From positions 26,475,085-26,539,084 of the forward strand of contig NW_024609839.1 of assembly GCF_016920785.2 (NCBI RefSeq): 64,000 nt of DNA. The letters run 5' to 3'. This DNA comes from Ixodes scapularis. Taxonomy: Eukaryota; Arthropoda; Arachnida; Ixodida; Ixodidae. The position numbers were made by a program, and so were the translations under genes. The notes under the pieces were generated by a model, which was given only the letters and a program-made list of their open reading frames with translations, had not been told where the DNA came from and ran no database searches. Shown one piece after another: positions 44,401 through 56,500 of the stretch (its first letter is position 1; each line of letters opens with the position of its first letter).

Positions 44401-45341
44401 GTACTCTCTTATTTCTTCTATCCGTGTCGGCTAATTTGCGCTTTCGTTTTGTGCCGATTTTGTCACACACGCATACCAGGAGACCAATCGGACACCTCAA
44501 ATCACGTACGCGGGAAATTCGCTTTTCAAAGCTTGTCCCAGTATTGTAGTGAGACGATACGTTTAAAGGGCTACAGAAACGAAATGACGTGAGCTCTCTA
44601 CCCCTCGCTTCAAAGTCGGCCAACGTGCAGCGCAACGCGTATAGCGCTTGTGACGTCCATAGTCCCAGCACTGCCAAGGGCATTGTAGTTGCGAGCCTTG
44701 CCGCTTGGTGGAGCCAAAGCGTGACAATCTCGCCTACTCCTAATATCCGAGGATTGTACGCCCCATGGCCTATACATAGCTTATCCGTAACGTCGTTCGC
44801 GGCCATGTTGATATTTTATACGCCACCAGCGTTCGGTTCGACGTGTTAGTTTCACACCGCAGTAGTAGCTCAAAGAATCCAGTATAGGAGAAATAACCTT
44901 CAGTACCCAGCGATGGTGACACTTGCATGCAAGCTATGGATATAAGGTATTCACTGGGTGCCATATTTGAGCGCGCTATTAACTGCACATTCGGGGGGGG
45001 GGGGGGGGGGATTGTATGGTTGGCCTGCCAGAGGTCCCCGCATCCTCAGATCAAGCTCCTATACCAAACGACTGCCAAAGAACGGCGATCCTGATTGTGT
45101 GGAATGCACGTTTGGAAAGCACTAGCGTTCTACCCCGAGTCACAATCAGGACTAAGTAATTCACGAGCGAGCCGTACTGCCGCGAACTGGCGCTGCTTCT
45201 TAGGAACTCAGGATGTGGCGGCATTCGAACGAAGCTTCACAGACCGCCACCAGGCGGAGTTTCGAGATCTGTTATTTTATTTTAAAACTAAGTTTTCGAC
45301 TTCTCCGCCGGGAGGCTAGAAACACTCGTCTAGGGTATATA

Positions 45342-45693
45342 CGAGACGCGGTCATAAAGTTTGTATTATTGTCCCGAAGGAATAGAGATTCAGCAATCAA
45401 ACTCGAGTAGGAGTTGAGACTTTGTCGTGATGTTCGCTACCAAAAGTTACCCACTTTTTCCAGCGATGCAACACATGCCGGAGGCCATTGTTATAGAACT
45501 CCTCGTTTTGAGCGTTCAGGAATCGCTCCACTTTAACAATCACTTGGTCGCCGTCCATGAAATGCTTTCCTCTTATTTGGCCACACTGGTAGCGTCTGCG
45601 CCATTTAACCAAAGTGTCATAAACTGGGGCGTTGTCCCCGAACAACGCTGCCAGATTGGAATGAATATCCTTGGCACTGCTTCCCTTCAAATG

Positions 45694-45726
<33 letters not shown>

Positions 45727-45899
45727 GATTATTGCATGTGCTTGGCACCGGCGGGCGGTGCCATTTTTGCTTCCACTCCCTAGCAGCGTGTTCCGAGGTA
45801 CAATAGCATGCGATGTTTATATTGTCGACGCCTGTTTTGTTCCGTTTTTTGTTTCTCAATTTGTTCTGACGATATTACGAACTTTATGAACGCCCCTCG
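45342..45899 (-). mobile_element. Mariner element, internally deleted, 558 bp
   Basis: Inverted ends CGAGACGCGGTCATAAAGTT and, as complement of the right end, CGAGGGGCGTTCATAAAGTT continue for about 30 bases and are flanked by TA on both sides (45340-45341 and 45900-45901). The TA duplication and ends fit Tc1/mariner. Its only frame joins the start and the end of a mariner transposase with the catalytic core removed. Inserted into the Penelope-like element, so younger than it. Confidence 0.9.
45397..45690 (-). CDS. Mariner transposase deletion product, 97 aa
   Basis: N-terminal residues 1-48 (SSAKDIHSNLAALFGDNAPV, then TLVKWRRRYQCG) match the helix-turn-helix DNA-binding region of mariner transposases. 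Residues 50-90 (VERFLNAQNEEFYNNGLRHV, then HRWKKWV) match the extreme C-terminus. About 250 residues between them, containing the whole DD34D catalytic domain, are missing, yet the frame is continuous. A full-length enzyme is about 345 residues. It cannot catalyse transposition. If expressed, it could still bind element ends. An A run lies just upstream at 45697-45725. Confidence 0.75.
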   Translation of the reverse strand: MKGSSAKDIHSNLAALFGDNAPVYDTLVKWRRRYQCGQIRGKHFMDGDQVIVKVERFLNAQNEEFYNNGLRHVLHRWKKWVTFGSEHHDKVSTPTRV

Positions 45900-45949
45900 T
45901 AGTGTTTCTGGGCTGCCGGCACAGCATAGACCACATCGAAAAGAAGAAA

Positions 45950-46480
45950 AAAAGCTTAAACATTTTGTTTCCGTATTCATTTAAGACCGATAAAAGAGCG
46001 GTCTCGGCAACACTTCGTTCTATAGTTTTGAAATCTGCAAATGCAATTGAAGAAAAAAAAAACACCAAAAAACCTTTGGTTGATTTTGGTTTTTTATTCC
46101 AAGAAACGTGTATTTTTTTTAAAATACCAGCGTGAGGTCGAGGAAGTTGATGGGCCTACACGCGGGTAGTTCATGCGTGAAAAGCAATCCTGGGCAGTTT
46201 TCTTGAAAGCACCATAAAACCGTTTGTTTTGCAGCCAATGTTTTGATCTCCCACCTCAGTGGTTGACCTCAGTGGTTGTAAGAGTCAAAAAGACGTCAAC
46301 ATACCTGAAGATGGCCATGATCCTCCTCTAATTTCAAGTTGTTCTGGATATTCTCGTCACAAGCTACCAGCAAAAAATCACCCAGCTGCGGGGCGTTACG
46401 CGATACCCCGTATACGCAGCCCACTTTTTTGTACGTATTGCCTTGGTGGGCAACGTCTATTGCTGCTTGGTATGCAATGA
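45950..46480 (-). pseudogene. Penelope-like reverse transcriptase fragment
   Basis: Three reading frames carry successive motifs. GVSRNAPQLGDFLLVACDEN is equivalent to the GS--AP-L-D motif. RYVDVFLTLTTTEVN, at about 46308-46265, stands where RYVDDFL is expected. Then come GLLFTHELPACRPINFLDLT, near 46190-46140, and ERSVAETALLSVLNEYGNKM. The catalytic YVDD reads YVDV, so the second aspartate is lost. Stops and shifts make it a pseudogene regardless. Confidence 0.85.
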
Positions 46481-46530
46481 GCGAACCACAAAGAAACAAG
46501 CCTCCGTCAGTTTCTCCAGATCGAGGGATT

Positions 46531-46757
46531 GGTGGCCGAGTGTGTTTAACGCATCGCGACTGGGAGCGGCTTGTGGAGCGAAAGTTAGCGCTGCAGAACC
46601 CACGGATCCTGGGATTCAATTCATGATTTGTTTCGATCTGGATGAGTACGAGACCGGCGTGCGGCCATGTATACCACTACTGCCTGGTTCACGTTGAAGA
46701 CCCCAGGCTAGCAATTGAAAACTGCACTGCCCAAATTGTTCATCTATAGCCGAGAGA
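46531..46757 (+). mobile_element. tRNA-derived SINE, copy 2
   Basis: A-box-like TGGCCGAGTG at 46533 and B-box-like GGATTCAATTC at 46612. Body and end (AAGACCCCAGGCTAGC, TCATCTATAGCCGAGAGA) match 32200-32422 inverted. It borders the 5' remnant of the Penelope-like RT. No A-tail is evident. Confidence 0.75.
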
Positions 46758-47848
46758 CAAGTCGTCCACTGAGGCTTATTAACTTCCCGCAAACATACAT
46801 ACAACACAATGACTTATTCTCCAGTTTTCTTTTGTTTGATATACTAGCAGTGTGTGACCGCGGCTGCTAGCAAAGCGTAAATTTCAAATGGCTGCTTGCG
46901 TTGAAATTGGTTGTGAGTTGTCCCACGAGAAATGGCGCGCGCGGCGCCCAGTTGAACGAAAAGTGTATAGAGGTCGTAGGAGTTTCGCATGAAATCAACT
47001 ATAGTGACCATGGCAGCTTAAAGAAGGCAGGACATCACGAGTGCCAAGTATGTTATTATTGCTCCGCAGTGAATAAGGTCGCCGAGTTAGCCGATAAAAG
47101 CGCCGATGAATGAATCACGAAGAAGTGTTCGCATGATAAGCATCGTCTTCCGTTTCTATGTCCGTGACGTATACAAACACCATTAACGCGACCATTCGCT
47201 TAAAACTAAAGCATGCTGTTTATCCCCGTCCGAACAGGGCACCAAATCACTGCTTCAAGCACGTTACATCTTGAACCAATAAAAAAAGTATAGGAAACAA
47301 TAACTATGGGGCTATGATTAATTTCCAACACGTGATTGTTTTATCAGACGCTAGATTGCAGTGGCAATTCACGAGCCTGCAAAAATTAAAGTCGGGTAGA
47401 GTATATAAAAAAGTTACCTTTCTTCTTTTTATTGCGAAAATAAACTGCATACACATCGCCAAATACTAAGTCTCCGTCCAGATGTAGCGGTAGCAGTTCG
47501 AAACAGATGCGAAAGATTTAAACTGTTACCTTAATTAAAAATTATATAAGCAATTCTCGAAACCCCCGAATACACGGGGATCAATGGGGTCCCCTGACAG
47601 GGACGGGATCCATTTTCCCATTCAAAGTTTTAGAAAATCACTTATAACTTTTGAATAAGGTGACGGTTATAGTTTGAAGCTTTTCCAGCTGTCCTGGATT
47701 ATTAGCACTGAACTTGAATGGGTACTGAGCGTACGGCAATGCGTAGTTTATTTCTAGAAAAAAAAATAGCAGCGACTTGTACCTTTAAAGTTTTATAATG
47801 TACCAAACGCATTATAGGGAAAGGTGAAGGAATTGGTGTGTAATGTGA
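46758..47848. other. Unassigned intergenic DNA
   Basis: Around 47075-47125 there is weak similarity to 5050-5100. Otherwise nothing recognised. Confidence 0.4.
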
Positions 47849-48236
47849 GGTATATTTTCCCGCTAAATCTAGCGGGAAAGTTGAATGGGTGTATATGTAT
47901 ATATATATAGGTCACGTGACGTCGATTTACTTCGCTACATTTAGCGGGGAGTTGGATGTCTCTAGGTCACAAGACGTGATTTTCCTCCTCTAAATTTAGC
48001 GGGTAACTGAATTGGCGTAAAGGTCGCGGAACGTCAATTTCCCGCCAAATTTAGCGGGGAAGCTCAATCGTTCTTTTTTCCTCAATACGGTAATTTTCCC
48101 CTCTGAATTTAGTGGGAAAACTGAGTTGACATACGGGTCACGTGCCATCAATTTTCCCAATGTGTATTGGGGATGTTACGTCAGGTGACGTCACGTGAGG
48201 TCACTTTCCCCGCTAATTTTAGCGCAAAATGCTCGG
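47849..48236. repeat. Degenerate minisatellite with a palindromic core
   Basis: About six units of 54-80 bases. Each contains a version of TTTTCCCGCTAAATTTAGCG with its mirror (palindrome around AAATTT), then a spacer and a version of GGTCACGTGACGTCA. CACGTG (E-box) and TGACGTCA-like (CRE) motifs therefore recur. Unit 1 includes a short TA run. Units have diverged strongly, so the array is old. A GACG/GGAC-rich tail follows at 48238-48258. Confidence 0.8.
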
Positions 48237-48258
48237 ACAGACGGACGGACGGAAGGAC

Positions 48259-51200
48259 AAAATTTCGGGATTGGAGATAACGCTAAAAAGCGTTTCAGGC
48301 TTAAAAAAATATGGGGAACGATAGACGTTGCTATACATCCCTAACAAGCTGATACAAAATGATAAAGCGAGGGACATCTGCAACGCTTTGCACGCCTACA
48401 AAAAATATAGTTAGAGAAAAACGATAAAGCAAGGTTCCACATTCAGATGAGGAGCATCGCACAATAGGGCACGCCGTCCGTTTCTTAAAGTGTCAACGAC
48501 TCTTAACTTCGCAGGTCGCTAGTACAACTATCTCATCTTCCCTGTGCCGATCCCAGCATGTAAAAAAAGGCCCCGAAGACGAGATTCCTCGGCGGGACGG
48601 ACGCAAAAAGGCACACCATTACGCTCATCGTACGCGGCATGAAAACAGCTTCGCACGGCGGTGGCGTAAAATATGTTCTCTTCATTTGCAAGCTGTAATT
48701 TCGCGCGCATCTTTTTCTGCCGAGCGCGCGCGTATATTCGTTGAAAAGGTTCCGATTACCTTTACCGAGCACATGCGGTGGGAACCCAAGCGAACACTTC
48801 GGGGGCCTGTGCCTATGTTCCGTCTAATGCACACATAAGCAGGGTGTCTGAGCTGTTTATTAGCTTGCTCCCGCGTTTTTCGTGTTGTTCTTTTTCCAGC
48901 TTTTTTTTTTTTTTTGTCTCGTCTTTTTTTGGCGGAGATATTCTTCCTAGGCGTCTCAGCATTTTTTAATTATAGACGTACGGCGGCTTGCTCGGAAGTA
49001 GTTCACAAAAGAACGCCTCTCCAGAACGAACGTGTCTTCTTTTTTATATTATTTTTATTTTTGGTTCGCTACACCGGCTCGCTCGCTCGCTTGCTCGCCC
49101 TTGCTGGCGTTGTAACCGGTAATTAACAGCGGAAGAAAGAGCGACATTCCGAAAGTCATTCGTCCACGGAGGAACCTGAAAAGGTCTAGCGTGACAAAGA
49201 AAGAAAGCAAGAATGGCGAAGCGGAAACAAGAACAACAACAACATGAAAAGAGTATATAAACGTTCCTGGTGTCCGCCCTGGGCAGAGATTAATTGTCGA
49301 GATCGGTCTGGCCTTTTCCGAGACTCCTCATCAGGCACATTACATCGCCAGACATTACTTAAGGAAAGGAGAGGTTAGGTTCGTGCTACGTATATCCACA
49401 TAATGTATGGACCGAATCTTTAAGAACGTGTCCGAGTTATATCGAAACTTATTCTTTCTTTGTTACGTTGCCATATTGTGTGAAACGCGGCCTCGACCAA
49501 CGGAGTTGAATTTTCTGAAGCGAGCTGGAAGTGGTGACCGCTAAGCCTGCCTTTGAGCAAAAAGCAACTCGCTAATGGTATACCAAATTTGCACTCTTTA
49601 AGAAGCAAAAAGTACGCTTGAAGTTTGCGAGTTCACCGAGACGTTCTTTCTAAAAAAATGTCAAAGTTCACTCGCCTACAGAACACAGAGACCGATAATC
49701 CCGGCGGACAATAGAAAAGTGCCAGCGAATGAAGAAGGAAGAAACTGCAAGTACAATTAGATTTGAAGCAGATATGGACATTGAATACAAGTATTTGGAA
49801 GGCGTATTTAAAATAGTTTGAGGATTTTGTATTAAGTATTTAATTACATATTTACTAATGTATCTGTTAATTTTGTTTAAATACTGAAAATGGAGTATTT
49901 GAAATACTTGTTTTTTGGGCAATGTTCTTCGCAATCAAATGCGATGTATTATTCACTCTTCGTGAACGCAAAGATCATGAAACTTGCTGCGTTTTGCTTA
50001 TAATAAACATGGAATACAGAAGAGTAGTTATTTTTAATATGGGGTACCACAAATAAAATAATAGTCCTTCAAAAAAGAATACTTCGCATGCTTGATAATT
50101 TTCAGGGTAACTTGCTAGACTTGCGTACAGACACACTGTTTGAAAATACATTAGGCTAAAGGCTAATGAAATATATTACTTTAAATTACTTCAGATTATT
50201 CTACAAGAGAAGCTATACTTAAACTCAAAGAGTGTCAGCTGAAATCGTGCACCGAGAAATAATATCTAGAAAAAACCGAAAGTCAGAACCGATTAGACGT
50301 TCCCTTATGTGTCCATGTCTTCGACTAAAATATTATTTTCCTTTTTTGCACCAAATTCGCAGGTGTTAAACGACAATCAATTACGGAAAGAAACAATTTG
50401 ATTATCAATTTCCTTTTTATTAAATAAACAGTAATATACAAGCATTCAGTTTTTTTTCCAGATTTTTGAGAGAAATATTAAGAACTCCTGTTGGCGAGTG
50501 ATATCGATTATGAATAAGGATGAAAACGTGAAAAGGTCATTTTAGACGTAGCTACTATTTTTTTAAAACGCGCATAAGCTTTAGTACAAGTGTTTCTTAT
50601 TAATCTGTTGGGTTCTGCAACAGCATTTGAAAAATGTCTTGTTTGGCGCTCGACTGTAAGCTGAAATGGCAGTTTTCTTTTCTATCTCCATTCTCTCTCC
50701 CTTCCCCCCTCCCCCCCCCCTCTTGTTTGGAGGAAATAATCTATTAAAAAGAAATCAACGCGGTATGTACACTCATTGACTTCTTAATTGGCTGATGTGA
50801 GTTTGTACACATCACATTAACGACATGTTGTTTGAAAAAGGTTTGTTGCTTCAACGGAGCCTTTTACATTAAACTTGTACTAAATACATAGTATTTCCTG
50901 ACGTTCTATCGACCTATCTTATTATATTTTTAGGACTGTAGCTTTCTTTGTAAGCTCTTCCTTCTCGATATATATATAGACTCCTTTCTTTAGTTTGGCA
51001 CGTTCTTTCTTAAACATAGTCAAATTTAAGTCTAAGAATACTGGAACAAGATGTTTGCAAACGTATTTAAAGGTGATCAAAAACAAAATTATGGTTGTAT
51101 TTGAATCTCGTGTTTAAATACTTTAAAAAAAGTGTAATGGGATTTGTATTTAATTACGTTTTTGTCAAAGTATTTTGTATTTGTACTCGGCTGCATTTTT

Positions 51201-52195
51201 AAGTATTTCGGCTATCCGTGTTTGTGAAGGATGCGAAGCGGGCGGTGAGAATGAGCTTGGCGTTTCACTTGCTCCTATCCCATGAGCCCATCAGAGTTTT
51301 CGACTGTCATTGTATTCTGAGCTCCTTCGTGCGCTGGGATCCTTCCGTTGTTCGCTGTGGTTGGCTATCTTCGTGTTCGGCAGAAAAGTGACCTTATTCA
51401 GAGCGTGCTTTCAAAATATAAAGTACACATCTGCAACTTTATTTTCGTTCAGTCCAACTTTCTTTTAAGGGATGTGTAATGTGTGTACATGAACGTTTCC
51501 TCCACCGCCAACCTGGTCAGGCTACTAATTAGGGCACACATTCAAAGTATACTTAATATGGTGCTAGGAAAGTCAAAATATACTTTAGGGAATATGAGCG
51601 CTCTTAAAGGTATTTTCCTATATATTTACATATCTCGTTCAATTTCGCTACAAGTATATTTGTTTGTGTTAATGTCGAATCTGACATTAGATTTACAATA
51701 GTTTTAATTTTACTAAAAATATAGTGAAATATAGAATTCTAATCAGGCGATTTTTTACGAATCGTTAGGGTGGTTTTTCAGTAAAGAAATTTGATATTAA
51801 CTACATATGTGAATTTTTAACGGTTTTGCATACATCCTAAAAATAATAAAACCTTCATAAAAATGTGTTATATTTATAAAAAATAACATTTATAAATATG
51901 AAATGAATGGTACAATAATGACCTCAAGTTCCAGCTAGCGACTTTTCATTTATTAGGTATGGGGAAAAAGTAAAGGTTTATGATGTAGGTAGTTCAGTTA
52001 CTGCAGGAAACCACAGTACCAAGTTTATTGAAATCCATTCATGAGAACATTGCCAAAACGTTCGTAAGGCAATGGAACTCGACAAAAAGGCAATATCTAG
52101 AAAACGACTCTCAAAGCTTCTGCTATGTTTTAAAAAGTGTTTCTTGAGACTTGGAATTCGGTGTTTTCAGAATAGCCAAAGATCGAACTGAATGT
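48259..52195. other. Long region without a supported gene
   Basis: 48500-49260 is GC-richer, with T runs at 48900-48915 and a possible TATA box (GTATATAAACG, about 49252) followed by initiator-like sequence. 49600-51700 is AT-rich. C/T-rich run at 50695-50722. The frames present are short and unrelated to known proteins. Confidence 0.4.
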
Positions 52196-52425
52196 TAATA
52201 TTAGGGGCGAAGCTCCTTAGGGTCTAGCCTTGTCCGGCGTCTGTGCTCACATCGATTGCCATCCCACCTGTCTTCTTAAAAAAATAAAAAAAAATGTTTG
52301 CGCAGTCGACAGGATTCAAACCTGTGCGGCTTTACGTGACTGACGAACGAAGTAGAACGTCAAACAAAAGCTTAACGCTCCAATCGCTTAGAAGAGCTCT
52401 GGTTTTTGCTCGTGTTCAAACTAAT
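52196..52425 (-). other. tRNA-like sequence, possibly SINE-derived
   Basis: On the minus strand GCACAGGTTTGAATCCTGTC (about 52304-52323) forms a T-arm with a canonical TTTGAAT loop. Upstream, CTTCTAAGCGATTGGAGCGT recalls a D-arm/A-box of serine- or leucine-type tRNAs. I cannot fold a convincing acceptor stem, so it is unlikely to be a functional tRNA. The adjacent GGGGCGAAGCTCCTTAGGG is a separate short inverted pair. Confidence 0.35.
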
Positions 52426-53433
52426 ACACATATTTCTTCCTGGCTAATTATTTTATTTAAATATAAAAGAATGTGCATTGAAAGAAAGGATCAAATGATA
52501 GATAAGTGGGAAACAGATTTTCCCCACGTAAAAGGCCTGCACGAGGCGGCACGTCTTGAGACGTTTCCTGTTTGTCCACTTCTTCGTCCGTCGTCTCCGG
52601 TTTTTTCAAACATGTGTAACGTCTTTTCTGTTGTTTTCTTGTGGATATTGATACTTTATACTAAACATCAAAAATAACATCTGAATGTCTGTTAGCATCT
52701 CAAAGCATGGCGTAAAATTTGTTTTCAAATTATCAAGGTTCCCTTCATATGTTTTATGTTGTGAAAGGAAAAGGTATAACATTAAAAATGAAGATAATTT
52801 GAGGGATATGACATCCACGAGGAAAAAAGGGGAGAGCGGAGGGCTGGGCAGTAGCTAGCTCCAGCCCCAACTTATAATTAAAAACGAGCCCCTTCCGACG
52901 ACGAGAAATTCTCCAAGGAACAACGTCAGCCCATTTGAAATCAGGCACAAGATGGAGAAGCATGAGCGAAGATCGTGGCGTAACGAACGCTCGGACGTAC
53001 AACGAAACAGAAGCACACGCGAGCACACACCTTAATTCGAGAACGAGGTTTTGGGATGCGCCAAGAGCGACCGACCGTCGGAGCCGCTCTGATAACCTGA
53101 CTGTGTGAGCCCAGGCCGCGAGGCTGGCAGAGGAAATCACCAGGGCGTTTCGCAAACAGCAAGAGACTTGAGCTTGCCGAAAAGGCCAACAAACCCAGTT
53201 TACTCGGAAAGCCGCGCCTTCCATCATCTGTTTTAGTTCGCTGAGCGTGACGAAGGGGAGAAGGATGCTTTAGCCGAGAACATCCTCACTTTCACTCTTG
53301 GCGGACGTGAGCTTCTGTTCTCGAATGCCACCATTTTGTTTCTTGGTTCGCCCTGCCCCTTCTTGACGGAGAAAAAGAGCCGAAGATGGCGCATACTTAT
53401 CGCCAGTTACTGCCCTCTGAGAAGTCTGATGAA
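52426..53433. other. No supported gene
   Basis: A minus-strand frame of 157 codons (52754-53227) crosses a CpG-rich patch. It has no motif I recognise, and no splice signals frame it convincingly. Confidence 0.35.
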
Positions 53434-53537
53434 TCTACTTTCTTGCAAAGCACTTGGAAGGGTGCTCAGTGGAACTCTCTCCACCTCTACTTTCTTGCAA
53501 AGCACTTGGAAGGGTGCTCAGTGGAACTCTCTCCACC
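53434..53537. repeat. 52-bp exact tandem duplication
   Basis: Two adjacent copies, 53434-53485 and 53486-53537, beginning TCTACTTTCTTGCAAAGCAC, appear identical. The unit length is not a multiple of three. The absence of divergence points to a recent duplication or an assembly artefact. Confidence 0.95.
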
Positions 53538-56500
53538 GATCAGTGATTGGGTCTCAAGTGCTTTGTGGAAAAGTTCACGCTTGAGGTTTCTTAGAGTGTG
53601 ACGGTGAATGAACGCAGTCTCCAACCTATGTCATTAGTCTCTGGAGCGCTTTTTTTTGGTACACGAAAGCGTGAGTGTAACCCTCGAGATGAGATCACAC
53701 AGTCATATTGTATAAAGGCTACATGGACGAGGTGTGCGCATTGCGTTTTCGTGCGTTTCAGTCGCCGTTTGCCGTTTTTAGTTAAAACTTATCAGCATCT
53801 ATGTAGTTTGTGACTGACGGGCTAGAAGTTGGAACTCTAGAAACTTCGCGTCCACCAAGCGCTCGTTGCCTACCGCCGGGTTGCACGTGTGACAAAGTGT
53901 TACCAAAAGCAGAAAGCTACACTGTATTTTTTACCTGTCGCCGACTATTCGACAGTCCACCAAATTGGAGGGCACCTAGCGGGAAAACACTGAACTGAAC
54001 GAAGCAGGTCCTTTCGGGATTCCTGCTTGTACCTCGTAGCTTCAATAATCACATGTTGTCGGCGGTTGGCGCGATAGAACAGTTGTCCCCCGTTGACTCT
54101 GTCGTTACTGTTGTATGAGCGTTTTGCCTGCAGGTCGCTCTGAAGGCAACCTACCCTACCGCGCGAACCAGGCATTGCGCGCCAAGCAAATGTTCATCAG
54201 CACCGCAGTCCTCCCATCGCTTCTCCAAAGAAGGCCATGCATCTGGGAGCTCGCTTACGCCGAACCATCGCCGCAGGTTTGGAACTTAGTGATTAAAAAT
54301 GGGGGCAATCCACTTTGAGCCCAATGCTAGCCTGCTGAAACCCGAGCGTTGTGCGTTGAGCTGGCACAAGGTACGGCACGACCTGTCTAAGGCCGCCATA
54401 GTTGCCCGATAGCGGCGACCTCTATAGGTTGCTGGAGTCGCGAATAGCAATGCTGTAGTGCTGAATTTATGACGTCACATAAAAGAGGGGAACGCGAGGC
54501 ACAGGTTGGACACGAGTGCAGCACCAGGGCTTGCACCAGTCTCGTGTTCCTTACGTTAGATTTAGAACACCAGCCTCGCTATCAAGATTCTTTTAAAATA
54601 TAACAAACGCTCAAAAATTTCTCGAAAGAATTTAAATATGGGTTGTTGGCTACCACGTGGGAGAACACTCCCAATTCCCAGAAAATGGCGTCATTGCGCC
54701 ACTCAGTATACACCTTTCCACAAGGGCGCAGCCATCATGAATGTCGTCACTTCTGGTATGCGGTAAGAAGCATCGTTTTGATCTCTTTCCGCCGCTCAAA
54801 GATATCTACAAAAATTGCGTGATTGTCACACATTATTATTTTGCCTCACCTAAATTTTTTCGCATATTCCAGGTTGAAATGTATTATTATGTTTTCGTCC
54901 CGCATACCAGATACGGAAGTCACTTGTCTAAGAACGACAGGAAACAGAAAACGTCCATACGAACGCACCAATGTACAGCGGTAGCTCCTAGTACCTTTTC
55001 GGCGAGATCCGGCGTAGTTCGAACGCAAAAAAAAAAAACCATGTGATCGCGGGGACAAGGGCGACCATGAGAGGGAGAGGGTGGCAGCACTCCGCCGCGC
55101 TAACACTCTCTCCCTTTCATCATCGCCCCTCTCACAACAACGTCTTCTCTGGCGAGAAGATGTCCCGCCTTCTCGCCATTTGAATGCCCTTCGGGCGTTT
55201 AAAAGAGGCAAAGAGGACAGGCTTGCCAAGTTGGTTTACTTGGCGCCAATTCGATTATTTTTTTTTTTTTTTAAATCCATGGCTACTGAAAATTGAGGTT
55301 GGCTAATTTGCTACTTTCTTGCTACTTTTCGAACGATAGTGCGTTTCATTGCAATGAAGACTTCCAGCATGAACCTGTGACGCCACGACACTTTTGCATG
55401 AACGTTTTGAGTGTTCTGAAGAATCTACACAGGAGTTGGTGGGAAGTTGTTTGAGAATCGCGGATCGGCGCTTGGTTAGGAAAGCTAGAGTGTGTTATAG
55501 CTTCAGTTACTTCAGCCCATCTGATAAAACATGCGGAAACAAGAAAGCACCGTAATAGTGTGGCACCTAACAATCAGCAGTGGGTGGTTAATGTGTCGAG
55601 CCTGCGACTTGACTGAAACAAAATACAAAAAAGTTAGCTCTGATATTGCTCTGTTTACCTCCTGCCAATGTAGTGCCTGCGCAAAACTTTCGGAGCTACT
55701 GAACTTCATTTTTACTCATATGGTTTACGTACAACTTCCTGCAATATACTGCCTTTTATTGGATCGGTATTACTGCAGCAGGAAAAGCGAAAGCAACGTT
55801 GCTCTTTTTATTGCGCATACCGAAAACAATGCCCAACGTTTTTGCGCAGTTTCGCACCTGTCGGGCTACTGTTCGGCTACAAAAAGAAAACAAAAAGACC
55901 TAGGCTCCAGTTGGCTATTTTTGTCAATTTTTTTTTTTGAAGGCTTGGCGACTTTGAAAGAGAAGGCGTCAACGGCAGACCGCAGACGACGAGCTACATG
56001 AGCACAAGGCGGACGCAAAGTGGCGTCCGCCTCGTGCACGACGTTGTTCTCTTCTCTGCAGCGACGAGTTTCAGAATGCATTCCGGGAGAACCCCTTTGG
56101 GTATTCGTGCAACGAGTGCGGCCCGTTGTGGTTTTTGAGGGACCTGACGGCGGCGCAATCCAAGCACGTCTCACCGAAACGTGTGTAGTTTTAAAGTCCT
56201 TGCGATACGCAAGCTTGACTTGCAAAAGGGTAACGTGACGAACCTGTTTGCGAAAAGCAAATATGCGTCCTTAAGGGCATCCCCTGAACCAAATGACAAA
56301 GCACACATTTTTTTTCTAATGATGCCACGCAAGCGAGGCGCATCTGACGCTCTCCGTTGTTTTACGAGATAGGCGCCCACAGAAGCAACGCGCCGTTGAA
56401 TGCCCAACGTTAGAAGGGGCGTTGGGCATACACTGGAGCGTTGTTTTTTGTGGGTGGAGCTGCTCTTGCAGTTTTTAGGTTTCGTCATATCATAGGATAG

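Larger units (their letters stand above)
44050..46522 (-). mobile_element. Penelope-like retroelement, decayed, with nested insertions
   Basis: Minus-strand blocks run from RT (46480-45950) to GIY-YIG endonuclease (44400-44060), the order of canonical endonuclease-positive Penelope-like elements. Multiple frameshifts exist, a mariner derivative splits it (45342-45899), and a SINE lies at its upstream border. The part between 44530 and 45340 carries no recognisable Penelope-like sequence and may hold another insertion (TTTAAAGGGCTACAGAAACG at 44562 looks like a MITE end). Confidence 0.85.

Noticed and set aside
47849..48236. CRISPR-like array
   Set aside because: Units and spacers both diverge, repeats are palindromic and long, and the context is eukaryotic. 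A minisatellite fits better.
52300..52420. Functional tRNA gene on the minus strand
   Set aside because: T-arm is convincing but no acceptor stem or anticodon arm of proper length could be folded. More like a tRNA-derived repeat.
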